The notes below the pieces were generated by a model. The model was given only the letters and a program-made list of their open reading frames with translations. It made no database searches and was not told the DNA's origin. The translations under genes and the position numbers were made by a program. Positions 38,159 through 46,395 of a stretch of 64,000 bases of DNA are shown one piece after another. Each line of letters starts with the position of its first letter. The stretch's first letter is position 1. The stretch lies in assembly GCA_049317265.1 (NCBI GenBank), contig JBMOIP010000021.1:1-64000 (forward strand), in the 5' to 3' direction. This DNA is from CAIVAT01 sp049317265. GTDB taxonomy: Bacteria > Bacteroidota > Bacteroidia > Bacteroidales > FEN-979.

Positions 38159-38617
38159 CTAAAAAACAATCCCGGCGGGAACAAACTGCTTCACATCACC
38201 CTTATGACGGATTATATCTCTCACAATTGACGAACTTAAAGAAGCGTATTCCTGGGCACATAACAAGAATACAGTTTCAACATCCGGATACATCAATTTG
38301 TTCATTTGTCCGATGCCTCTTTCAAATTCGAAATCTGCCGAGGTTCGCAGCCCCCGCAAAATGAACGCCGCCTTTTCCTGCCGACAGAACTCTGCGGTTA
38401 ATCCACTGTATGTCGCTATTTTAATCTTTGGTTCATCACCAAAAATCTGCTCCAGCCACTTCACCCTTTGCTCAAGGGGGAAGAAGGATTTTTTCTCTCC
38501 ATTTTCACCGATTGCAACGATCAGTTTGTCAAACAGCGGAAGGGCTCTATTGATAACCGATTCATGTCCACGGGTGATTGGATCAAAGGAGCCTGGAAAG
38601 ACAGCAACTCTATGCAT
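38159..38617 (-). CDS. coaD: phosphopantetheine adenylyltransferase
   Basis: The product has 152 residues, close to the usual 155-165. The nucleotidyltransferase signature FPGSFDPITRGHESVI is at the N-terminus. The helix and loop motif EYASLSSSIVRDI that binds ATP phosphates is near the C-terminus, as is RGLRTSADFEFE. It transfers AMP from ATP to 4'-phosphopantetheine, the next-to-last step of coenzyme A synthesis. Its place between porT and the TlpA-like gene, with gaps of 51 and 30 bp, suggests co-transcription. Confidence 0.97.
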   Translation of the reverse strand: MHRVAVFPGSFDPITRGHESVINRALPLFDKLIVAIGENGEKKSFFPLEQRVKWLEQIFGDEPKIKIATYSGLTAEFCRQEKAAFILRGLRTSADFEFERGIGQMNKLMYPDVETVFLLCAQEYASLSSSIVRDIIRHKGDVKQFVPAGIVF

Positions 38618-38668
38618 TTGTCATTTTATTGAACTGACAAAGATAAGAAAAATAGAAGGAATGCACGG

Positions 38669-39469
38669 TTATTCAAAGGTGAATGAAACCTGGAATATTT
38701 TCGAGCTCACTTTGTCGATCGACTCAGTATAGATATTGTTCTCCCGTTTGAGCACATCTGTCAATCCATACATCATCTTGAGTTCCAGTCCGAACTTGAA
38801 CCACTCGTTATAAAAATCGAAACCAACACCAGCTTCGAGATAGAGATCATTTTGTGTGAATTTCACAATCTTTTCCGCCCGATTTTTCTGCTCGCGTTTT
38901 TTTGCCTGGGAGGCAAGGTCAAGTGAATACTGCGCCCCGGCCACAAGATATGGCCTGAAATTATTATATCTCACCGCTTTGTACTTAATTTCCAAAGGAA
39001 AATTAATGTAGGTGGAAGGGATCTTCTTATTGATGGTCATACGCTGTATGGTATCATTTGAACCTGGCCTAAACCGGTAGGTTTCAAGGTCATAAATGAT
39101 GGTCCTGTCGCCGAAGGACAAGGATGGCACGAACTGAAGTTCAAAATGCTTGCCCACCCTCATATTTCCAACAATGCTGATGACAAACCCGGGTATCGGT
39201 GCCGAATTTATGGAGAGAACTTTCGCTGAATCAGGCAAGGGAAGGATATCCGGAAGGTATGTGGAGTCAAACGAATGGGTTCTCAGGTCTGAAATTGGCC
39301 GGATTGTTACCAAACTCTGGTTGACGCCAAGCACAAATCCAAAATGGAACATACTCTCCTCGTCATAATTGGGCATATTCAGAACAACCATGCGCTGACC
39401 AGATCCCCTGAAAGGCAGGGACAATGCAAGAAGAAACAGGATGACGGTGATGGTGCGGTCGATCTTCAA
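38669..39469 (-). CDS. porT: PorT/SprT-type outer-membrane protein of the type IX secretion system
   Basis: The product has 266 residues. A signal peptide (residues 1 to about 24) is followed by a beta-barrel sequence with alternating hydrophobic strands (FVLGVNQS, YLVAGAQYSLDLA, LYLEAGVGFDFY) and an aromatic C-terminal residue pattern (QVSFTFE). Length, character and position immediately downstream of ubiE match PorT of Porphyromonas and SprT of Flavobacterium, which are required for secretion of CTD-bearing cargo. The assignment rests on sequence character plus synteny. At least four likely T9SS cargo genes lie in this window, so a functional T9SS is expected. Confidence 0.82.
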   Translation of the reverse strand: MKIDRTITVILFLLALSLPFRGSGQRMVVLNMPNYDEESMFHFGFVLGVNQSLVTIRPISDLRTHSFDSTYLPDILPLPDSAKVLSINSAPIPGFVISIVGNMRVGKHFELQFVPSLSFGDRTIIYDLETYRFRPGSNDTIQRMTINKKIPSTYINFPLEIKYKAVRYNNFRPYLVAGAQYSLDLASQAKKREQKNRAEKIVKFTQNDLYLEAGVGFDFYNEWFKFGLELKMMYGLTDVLKRENNIYTESIDKVSSKIFQVSFTFE

Positions 39470-39517
39470 TGAGTCTCAGTAATGTTTATATCACAAAATA
39501 ACGCAGGTTTCAGCGTT

Positions 39518-40219
39518 TTATTTTTCAGCCAGGTAGATCGATGCAATTCCCATACTGAGGCTGACTTGCCTGGAATTTTTCAAACCGGTTTTCTGAAGGA
39601 TTTCAAGAAAATTCCTTCCAGAGGGAAAAGCAGCCACTGATTCAGGTAAATAACTGTAAGCCTTGCTGTTCCCTGAAATCAACCTGCCAGTCAGGGGAAT
39701 GATGAAACGGGAATAAACAGCATAAAGCTGCTTCATCGGAAATGATGGGGGATGAGAAAACTCAAGGATCACCATGATACCATCATTTCGCAACACGCGT
39801 CTCATTTCGGTTAACCCCAGTTCCAGGTTTTCGAAATTGCGGACACCAAATGCTACGGTTATTGCATCAAATGTATTGTCGGGAAACGGGATCTTTTCAG
39901 CATCAGCCTGTTCGAGGGATATCAACTGATTCAACCCCTGCTCTTCCATTTTCCGCCTGCCAATTTCCAGCATTTTAGCCGAGATATCGATTCCGACAAT
40001 CCTCCCCGGTTTCAAGCCTGCAATGGCTATTGCCAGGTCGCCGGTACCAGTGGCCACATCAAGAACCTTTTCCGGCCTTCTTTCTTTAAGGATGTTGACA
40101 ACCTTTTTTCTCCATACCCGATCGATCCCAAAGGAGAGAAAATGATTTAAGAAATCATACTTGGGAGAGATGTCGTCAAACATCTCACGGACTACTTCCA
40201 TTTTTGAAGGTGAACCCAT
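39518..40219 (-). CDS. ubiE: demethylmenaquinone/ubiquinone C-methyltransferase
   Basis: The product has 233 residues. Class I SAM-methyltransferase motifs are clear: motif I VLDVATGTGDLAIA, motif post-I VGIDISAKML, and the family signatures DNTFDAITVAFGVRNF and EMRRVLRNDGIMVILEFSHP. In Bacteroidota, which use menaquinone, it converts demethylmenaquinone to menaquinone (the MenG role). It appears to be the first gene of the run through porT, coaD, secA, pyrH and frr. No clear promoter box was found in the 121 bp between it and tsf. Confidence 0.96.
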   Translation of the reverse strand: MGSPSKMEVVREMFDDISPKYDFLNHFLSFGIDRVWRKKVVNILKERRPEKVLDVATGTGDLAIAIAGLKPGRIVGIDISAKMLEIGRRKMEEQGLNQLISLEQADAEKIPFPDNTFDAITVAFGVRNFENLELGLTEMRRVLRNDGIMVILEFSHPPSFPMKQLYAVYSRFIIPLTGRLISGNSKAYSYLPESVAAFPSGRNFLEILQKTGLKNSRQVSLSMGIASIYLAEK

Positions 40220-40284
40220 AACGAAAATGAAAAATCAGCACAAAAAGAAAACGGTTGCACAGGAATTTACAACGATTTCATATT

Positions 40285-40325
40285 AAAAAAAAAGGGATTA
40301 TCCAGATTTACAGATAATCCCTTTT
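40285..40325 (-). terminator. rho-independent terminator of the rplM-rpsI-rpsB-tsf operon
   Basis: On the minus strand an AAAAGGGATTATC stem pairs perfectly with GATAATCCCTTTT around a 10-nt loop, followed by more T residues. It begins 16 bp after the tsf stop codon. Confidence 0.93.
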
Positions 40326-40340
40326 CGCATTAGAATAGAG

Positions 40341-41174
40341 TTAAACTCCCAACTGCAGTCTTTTGAATCCAATAACTGCCAACTCCTTATCGTTATCGGC
40401 AATATATTGACGGACCGTCTTTTTTGTGTCCTTTACAAAGTCCTGGTTCAACAGGGTCATCTCCTTGAAGAATTTCTGAAGCTTGCCGAGAGCGATTTTT
40501 TCAACCATCTCTTCCGGTTTACCTTCCTGGCGTGCCATATCTTTACCTATTTCAACTTCACGGTCAATCACCTCCTGGGTAACATTGTCCTTATCAACAG
40601 CAACGGGGCTCATGGCGGCAACCTGCATGGCAAGTTCATGTCCAATATCCATCACATTGGTTGCATCCTTTTTACTCAGGCCGATGACCGTAGCAAGGCG
40701 GTTACCAAAATGGTTGTATGCAAATACGACAGGAGCTTCAATTACCTCGTAATGAGCAATCTGAATTTTCTCACCTGTTTTACCAAGCAACTCATTCAGT
40801 TTCTCTTCAACGGTGGTGGTGCCTAGTGATAAAGGCATGAGTTCGGCAGCGGCATGGATACGGTTGGTAACGCCAAGATCAAGCAGATCTTTGGAGAATT
40901 TAATAAACTCTTCGGTTTTACCAACGAAATCGGTTTCACAATTGACCATGATGACAGCGCCATAAGCATGATCATCAGCGATTTTTGCAATAACAAATCC
41001 CTGGTTAGCATCACGATCGGCACGTTTTCCGGCAACTTTCTGTCCCTTTTTACGGAGGTAGTCAATGGCTTTATCAAAATCACCTTCTGTTTCCTGCAGG
41101 GCTTTTTTACAATCCATCATCCCTGCACCCGACATCTGGCGCAATTTATTAACATCAGCGGCAGTAATATTCAT
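40341..41174 (-). CDS. tsf: elongation factor Ts
   Basis: The product has 277 residues. The N-terminal UBA-like region (VNKLRQMSGAGMMDCKKAL) and the following EGDFDKAIDYLRKKG are family hallmarks. The core dimerisation regions include NCETDFVGK and the HELAMQVAAMSP segment. EF-Ts exchanges GDP for GTP on EF-Tu. It is the last gene of the ribosomal operon, 86 bp after rpsB, with a strong terminator behind it. Confidence 0.98.
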   Translation of the reverse strand: MNITAADVNKLRQMSGAGMMDCKKALQETEGDFDKAIDYLRKKGQKVAGKRADRDANQGFVIAKIADDHAYGAVIMVNCETDFVGKTEEFIKFSKDLLDLGVTNRIHAAAELMPLSLGTTTVEEKLNELLGKTGEKIQIAHYEVIEAPVVFAYNHFGNRLATVIGLSKKDATNVMDIGHELAMQVAAMSPVAVDKDNVTQEVIDREVEIGKDMARQEGKPEEMVEKIALGKLQKFFKEMTLLNQDFVKDTKKTVRQYIADNDKELAVIGFKRLQLGV

Positions 41175-41260
41175 ATAGTAATAGTATTATTATTTTTAAA
41201 TTAAGTATTCAAATAAGTGAAATCAACATTCAACAATCAATGTTCAATATTCGATAATCC

Positions 41261-42196
41261 CTATTTTTTATTGCTTCTTCCGGCAGGTTTGCTGATACGT
41301 TTTCTGGCGGGTTTGTTGTTATCCTCGGGAGCTGGTTCAAGACCTTTCATCTTGGCTACCTTGGTGTCAACAAAGTCCTTTTTAACGATCTTGATGCCAT
41401 CTTCATCCACTTCATCATCATCGCCGTCAAGCAGATGTGATCCCATTCTGCCTTCGAGTTCATCGCCTTCTCCGCGTTCATCGCTGGCTTCTTTCTTATC
41501 CCGGTCGAGTTTCCGTTCCATCAGACCCTCTTCCATTGCCTTCACCATGGTGTCAACAATAAGGGAGATTGATTTGGATGCATCGTCATTTGCAGGAATA
41601 GGGAAATCGACGGTTCTTGGATCTGAATTGGTATCGACAATGGCAAACGTAGGTATATTCAATTTTTTTGCTTCTGCCAGGGCGATATGCTCCTTGAGAA
41701 TATCGACGATAAAGATCGCTGAAGGAAGACGGTTCAAGTCGGCGATAGAACCTAAGTTCTTCTCCAGCTTGGCCCGTTCACGGGTGATTGTAAGGCGTTC
41801 CTTCTTGGAAAGGTTGGTGTAGGAAGGTGAGCTCATCAGTTTGTCGATGGAGATCATCTTGCGAACAGCCTTCCGGATGGTGGCAAAATTGGTAAGCATT
41901 CCACCGGGCCAGCGCTCAGTCACGTAAGGCATGTTCACTCTCTTGACATGCTCGGCAACGATGTCTTTGGCTTGCTTTTTAGTTGCAACAAAAAGCACCT
42001 TTTTCCCTGCTTTGGCAATTTGTTTCAGGGCTGCAGCTGCTTCATCAACCTTTGCCATTGTTTTATAAAGGTCAATGATATGGATCCCGTTGCGTTCCAT
42101 AAAGATATAGGGAGCCATTGCAGGGTTCCATTTGCGGCGCAAGTGACCAAAATGGACACCGGCGTCGAGTAATGCATCAAAATTCGTTCTTGACAT
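41261..42196 (-). CDS. rpsB: 30S ribosomal protein S2 with long charged C-terminal tail
   Basis: The product has 311 residues, compared with about 240-260 in most bacteria. The S2 core (about residues 1-230) is standard: LLDAGVHFGHLRRKWNP, APYIFMERNGIHIIDL, ERWPGGMLTNF and IVDTNSDPRTVDFPIPAND. The extra 75-80 C-terminal residues begin near LMERKLDRDKKEA. They contain an acidic run (DGDDDEVDEDG) followed by a basic Lys/Arg-rich end (KPARKRISKPAGR). The tail is probably disordered. Long S2 tails are seen in some Bacteroidota, and its function is not known from the sequence. Confidence 0.97.
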   Translation of the reverse strand: MSRTNFDALLDAGVHFGHLRRKWNPAMAPYIFMERNGIHIIDLYKTMAKVDEAAAALKQIAKAGKKVLFVATKKQAKDIVAEHVKRVNMPYVTERWPGGMLTNFATIRKAVRKMISIDKLMSSPSYTNLSKKERLTITRERAKLEKNLGSIADLNRLPSAIFIVDILKEHIALAEAKKLNIPTFAIVDTNSDPRTVDFPIPANDDASKSISLIVDTMVKAMEEGLMERKLDRDKKEASDERGEGDELEGRMGSHLLDGDDDEVDEDGIKIVKKDFVDTKVAKMKGLEPAPEDNNKPARKRISKPAGRSNKK

Positions 42197-42222
42197 ATGA
42201 TAATTCTAAGAATTCTAAAATA

Positions 42223-42609
42223 CTAACGTTTACTAAACTGGAATCTTTTACGGGCTTTCTTCTGTCCGAATTTCTTACGTTCAACCATACGGGGATCGCG
42301 CATCATGAGTCCTTTTGCCTTCAAAGGCGGACGGTGCTCCTCGTTGATTTCGCACAGGGCACGGGCAATCGCCATGGCGAGTGCTTCAGCCTGACCACGA
42401 ATACCACCACCGTCGAGGTTAACCTTGACATCGTATTTACCCTGATTGTTGGTCACCTCAAATGGTTCGGTTACCTTGAACTGTAGAATCGGTGTTGGAA
42501 AATAGTTCTTGAATTCACGGCCATTCACGGTAATGATACCCTGGCCTTCCTTCAGATAGATTCGTGCAACGGCAGTTTTCCTTCTGCCGAGGGTGTTGAT
42601 AACTTCCAT
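42223..42609 (-). CDS. rpsI: 30S ribosomal protein S9
   Basis: The product has 128 residues, typical length. Conserved features are GRRKTAVARIYL at the N-terminus, TVNGREFKNYFP, VNLDGGGIRGQAEALAMAIARAL and the basic C-terminal tail ending FQFSKR, which reaches the ribosomal P-site tRNA in known structures. It is separated from rplM by only 3 bp, so the two are translated from one message. Confidence 0.98.
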   Translation of the reverse strand: MEVINTLGRRKTAVARIYLKEGQGIITVNGREFKNYFPTPILQFKVTEPFEVTNNQGKYDVKVNLDGGGIRGQAEALAMAIARALCEINEEHRPPLKAKGLMMRDPRMVERKKFGQKKARKRFQFSKR

Positions 42610-42612
42610 GGA

Positions 42613-43068
42613 TTACTTAATTGAGGTTAGTTTCATAGGTTTCGGTTGCTGTGCGGTATGCAGATGCTCAGGACCTGCGTACACATAAAGGTTGCGGAAC
42701 AATTCACGACCAAGGCGATTCTTCGGGAGCATCCCCTTGATGGCTTTTTCCACAACGGCTGTCGGCTTTTTGGCCAGCAGTTTAATGGGGGTCACCTCCC
42801 TTTGTCCGCCCGGAAAACCGGTATGACTCAGGTAAACTTTATCCTCCATCTTTTTGCCCGTCAGCTGGATTTTCTCCGCGTTGATAATGACAACATTGTC
42901 GCCACAGTCCACATGCGGTGTGTAGTTGGTCTTCGTTTTGCCTTTCAGCAACATGGCCACTTTGGCTGCCAAACGGCCAAGAACCTGACCTTCGGCATCG
43001 ATAAGCACCCAATCTTTGGTCACGGTGGCCGCGTTGGCGCTTATGGTCTTGTAACTTAACGTATTCAT
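42613..43068 (-). CDS. rplM: 50S ribosomal protein L13
   Basis: The product has 151 residues. Family motifs include DWVLIDAEGQVLGRLA, LKGKTKTNYTPHVDCGD, VVIINAEKIQLTGKK and the AIKGMLPKNRLGRE region. It is the first gene of the rplM-rpsI-rpsB-tsf operon and is preceded by a well-formed promoter. Confidence 0.98.
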   Translation of the reverse strand: MNTLSYKTISANAATVTKDWVLIDAEGQVLGRLAAKVAMLLKGKTKTNYTPHVDCGDNVVIINAEKIQLTGKKMEDKVYLSHTGFPGGQREVTPIKLLAKKPTAVVEKAIKGMLPKNRLGRELFRNLYVYAGPEHLHTAQQPKPMKLTSIK

Positions 43069-43120
43069 GCTTCTTCCTGATTATTTTTAACAATGAACCT
43101 TTTTCTTCCAAAAGGGGGTG

Positions 43121-43150
43121 CAAAGATATTTCTAATTTTCTTCTCCCCAA
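43121..43150 (-). promoter_or_regulatory. promoter of the rplM operon
   Basis: On the minus strand a TTG -33 element (43148-43150) is followed after 19 bp by TATCTTTG (43121-43128), a full match to the Bacteroidota TAnnTTTG -7 consensus. The leader to the rplM ATG would be about 50 nt. Confidence 0.62.
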
Positions 43151-43876
43151 TGCCATTTTATGTTCAAATTAATTTATTTTTGCATTATCATTGATTTTGT
43201 GACATAAATCTGTTAAATTATGGCTTATTTTATGACACTCTGAATAAAGTATTGATGCAGATAATTGTACGGGAATCGCAACATTCGACAGAAATCGCAT
43301 ATTGTTAATTACTGCTGATGCGTTAACTTTTCCTAATCTAGTATAAATCATTGATCCATAAAACAATATTGTCGTCCTGATATTTTTTGATTTGAATTAT
43401 TCATAAAATTCCTCTCTGTGACTCTCTGTGCGATTTCCCAATGGTACTCGGTGAAACAAAATTACACAGAGTACCGCGGAGAAGACACTGAGAGCCACAG
43501 AGGGAAACAGAATGTATCATGGTTTGGGAATTGACCAGACGAAATAGCATTGAACGAACTACTTGCAAAATATAAAATCAGTTAGAAAGTCTAAGGAATT
43601 AACAATCTGATTACACCTTAATTTATCCGTATCAGCACTAATCGTAAATCAAAAAAATCAATGTATCATCGTAATTGCCAATCTGAAATCAGGGTAACAG
43701 GTCTTTAACCGAACGCTGTTTGTTATCAACTGATTGAGCCATGTTCTAACCAATGACAACAAAAAATTTCACCAATATGAAAAAAAAAATCACCCCTGAA
43801 GTTTAACCTTTTGGCATAAACACCGATTAAGCGCATGGTTTAACAAGGAATGACCCAGTAACAACAACAATCAATT
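43151..43876. other. intergenic region between divergent rplM operon and helicase gene
   Basis: About 725 bp without a supported gene. It contains the imperfect palindromic CTCTGTG-type repeat (43411-43505). The rest is AT-rich sequence with no recognisable promoter box for the helicase gene, no RNA gene and no terminator. Confidence 0.5.
43411..43505. repeat. imperfect palindromic intergenic repeat (CTCTGTG type)
   Basis: The outer arms CCTCTCTGTGACTCTCTGTG (43411-43430) and CACTGAGAGCCACAGAGG pair as an imperfect inverted repeat. An inner pair, GGTACTCGGTG and CACAGAGTACC, flanks an A/T-rich loop. The design resembles the dispersed CTCTGTG-containing intergenic palindromes found in many bacterial genomes. 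Only one copy is in the window. Confidence 0.7.
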
Positions 43877-46363
43877 ATGGACCATCGTCAAAATGAACAA
43901 CTGCTTCTTGCAACAGAATTTGTTCAATATACGAACAAGAACATTTTTCTAACCGGGAAAGCCGGTACCGGAAAGACAACTTTTTTACACAATCTGAAGA
44001 AAATCACCCCCAAGCGAATGGTTGTTGTTGCCCCAACGGGTGTTGCAGCCATCAATGCAGGAGGTGTTACCATCCACTCCTTCTTTCAGCTGAGTTTCTC
44101 CCCGGCACTGCCCGATCGGGATCAGTCCCGTGGTCATGATCCAAAAGCGGAAGGATTCCAGCGAAAATTCAGCCGTGAGAAAATCAGGCTCCTTAAATGC
44201 ATCGATCTGCTCGTTATAGATGAAGTGAGCATGGTCCGTGCCGATATCCTCGATGCCATCGACGAGGTGTTGCGAAAATACAGAAACCGGTACAAACCAT
44301 TTGGCGGGGTACAGCTGCTCATGATCGGAGATTTGCACCAGTTGTCGCCGGTTGTAAAGGAGGCCGAATGGAATATCCTCAGGAACTATTACCCGAGCGC
44401 CTACTTTTTCGACAGCCATGCCCTCAAAAAAACCAACCCAGTTACCATTGAGTTAAAAGAGATTTTCAGGCAGTCGGACGAAACCTTTATCAGGCTGCTG
44501 AACAAGGTGAGAGAAAACAGGATGGACCAGGAAACGGTTGCACAGTTAAACTCACGCTACAATCCTGGTTTCTCGCCGGAACACACCCCAGGGAAGCCTG
44601 AAACCGACGGTTACATCACCCTCACCACCCATAACGCCAGCGCGATGGAGATGAACCAGTCGAAGCTGAACCAACTTAACGGAAAAACCTTCTCCTTTTC
44701 AGCAGAAATAGATGGGAATTTCCCCCCGCATGATTTTCCCACCGAAGAGGTTCTCAACCTGAAGATGGATGCCCAGGTAATGTTCATTAAAAATGACCCC
44801 TCACAGGAAAAACAGTTTTACAACGGAAAAATCGGGAAGATCACCAGGATTACAGATGATACAATTTTTGTCAAATGCCCTGATGAACGGGACGAAATAG
44901 AGGTAACCCCTTTGAAATGGGAGAACATTAAATATTCTCTCGAGGAAACCACAAAAGAGATCAGGGAGGAGATTGCAGGTAGTTTCACCCAGATTCCGCT
45001 TAAACTCGCCTGGGCCATCACCATCCATAAGAGCCAGGGACTCACCTTCGACCGGGTGATCATCGATGCCGGTGCAGCCTTCGCATTCGGGCAGGTTTAT
45101 GTGGCGCTGAGCAGGTGCCGCACCTTCGAGGGAATTGTTTTAAGTACGCCAATCTCCGTTTCAGGGATCAAAACAGATTCCCTGGTGATGAACTTTTCAA
45201 GCGACTCGCAGAGAAACGAACCCGGTCCGGAAAAATTATTTGATTCCAAATACCTCTTTCAAAAGGATTTACTATTTGAATTGTTTGATTTTAATGCTAT
45301 TAAATACAGGCTGGAAAGTCTTGGCAAACTTTGCCAGGAGCAATCCAACATCCTTGACAGCGCATCTGTTGCAGAAACAGAATTGAAAAGGAGCCAATGC
45401 GAAGTCTCGCTTTTCAGGGTTGCCGAAAAATTCAAAACGCAGCTGTCAGGGTTTATGGCATCGGGCGTTCTCCCGGAAGAAAATCCCGAATTGCAAACCA
45501 GGGTAAAACAGGCCGTACTCTATTTCTCCCGGAACATCACATCACTGTTCTCCGGATTTCCCGAAAAACTCAACCTGGATACCGACAACAAAATAATTGG
45601 TAAACTGTTGTCCGAATCTGCGGAGAAATTGCAGCATGAGGTTTTCATCAGGCAACGATGTCTGGAGAATTCCAAAGATGGTTTTAAGACCATCTCCTAT
45701 CTTAAAACAAGGTCGAACGCAGACCTGGACTTTGTGCAGTCGATCAGCAAGAAATCACGTCCTGCGCAGCAATCCGCAGCCGGTATGACACACCCTGAGC
45801 TCTATTCAACCCTCAGGCAGTGGAGGAAAAACCTGGCTGACGAACAAAACATCCCGGTATATATGGTTCTTCCTCAAAAATCAATGATGGAACTGATGGA
45901 AAAATTACCGGCCACGCTATGCGGGCTCAAGCAGATCAAAGGGATTGGTCCTGCAAAAATCAGGCAATTCGGCGAAGCGATCCTCTCCATCATCAAAAAT
46001 TACTGCATTGAATATGACATCACGCAGGATCATACACAAACGGTGAGTCCTGCAAAGAAGGTGAAGTCAAACTCAGGAGCGCTGAGCCTCGAGATGTACC
46101 GGGCTGGAAAAACCATTGACGAAATAGCAACAATGCGTTCTTTCTCAAAAGCCACCATTGAAGGTCATCTTGCCCACTATGTCGGTACAGGGGAACTCGG
46201 CGTTGATAAATTTGTACCTGCCGATACGTTGAGGCGGGTGATGAAGCACCTGGAGGACCATCCAAAATCATCCATGGGTGATCTTAAGCGAATGATGGGA
46301 AATGAGGTTTCCTACGGCGAATTGAAGTTCATCATGCAGCACCTGGGAACCCGGCAGGATTAA
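43877..46363 (+). CDS. Pif1-like superfamily 1B DNA helicase with C-terminal HRDC and HTH domains
   Basis: The product has 828 residues. The helicase part (1 to about 430) has Walker A GKAGTGKTT (27-35), PTGVAAINAGG, Walker B LLVIDEVSMV, GDLHQLSPV, KEIFRQSD, and late motifs TIHKSQGLTFDRVIID and VALSRCRTFEG, matching the Pif1/RecD2 group. After a helical linker come an HRDC-like domain (about 635-720, ending IKGIGPAKIRQFGEAIL) and an HTH_40-type domain (about 745-828, YRAGKTIDEIATMR). Pif1-type enzymes unwind DNA 5' to 3' and resolve G-quadruplexes and replication barriers. The HRDC and HTH additions suggest structure-specific DNA binding and are common in Bacteroidota homologues. An ATPase gene follows 32 bp downstream. 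Confidence 0.9.
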   Translation: MDHRQNEQLLLATEFVQYTNKNIFLTGKAGTGKTTFLHNLKKITPKRMVVVAPTGVAAINAGGVTIHSFFQLSFSPALPDRDQSRGHDPKAEGFQRKFSREKIRLLKCIDLLVIDEVSMVRADILDAIDEVLRKYRNRYKPFGGVQLLMIGDLHQLSPVVKEAEWNILRNYYPSAYFFDSHALKKTNPVTIELKEIFRQSDETFIRLLNKVRENRMDQETVAQLNSRYNPGFSPEHTPGKPETDGYITLTTHNASAMEMNQSKLNQLNGKTFSFSAEIDGNFPPHDFPTEEVLNLKMDAQVMFIKNDPSQEKQFYNGKIGKITRITDDTIFVKCPDERDEIEVTPLKWENIKYSLEETTKEIREEIAGSFTQIPLKLAWAITIHKSQGLTFDRVIIDAGAAFAFGQVYVALSRCRTFEGIVLSTPISVSGIKTDSLVMNFSSDSQRNEPGPEKLFDSKYLFQKDLLFELFDFNAIKYRLESLGKLCQEQSNILDSASVAETELKRSQCEVSLFRVAEKFKTQLSGFMASGVLPEENPELQTRVKQAVLYFSRNITSLFSGFPEKLNLDTDNKIIGKLLSESAEKLQHEVFIRQRCLENSKDGFKTISYLKTRSNADLDFVQSISKKSRPAQQSAAGMTHPELYSTLRQWRKNLADEQNIPVYMVLPQKSMMELMEKLPATLCGLKQIKGIGPAKIRQFGEAILSIIKNYCIEYDITQDHTQTVSPAKKVKSNSGALSLEMYRAGKTIDEIATMRSFSKATIEGHLAHYVGTGELGVDKFVPADTLRRVMKHLEDHPKSSMGDLKRMMGNEVSYGELKFIMQHLGTRQD

Positions 46364-46395
46364 GAAAAAACAGGGACCTTAATATACGACTCTCT

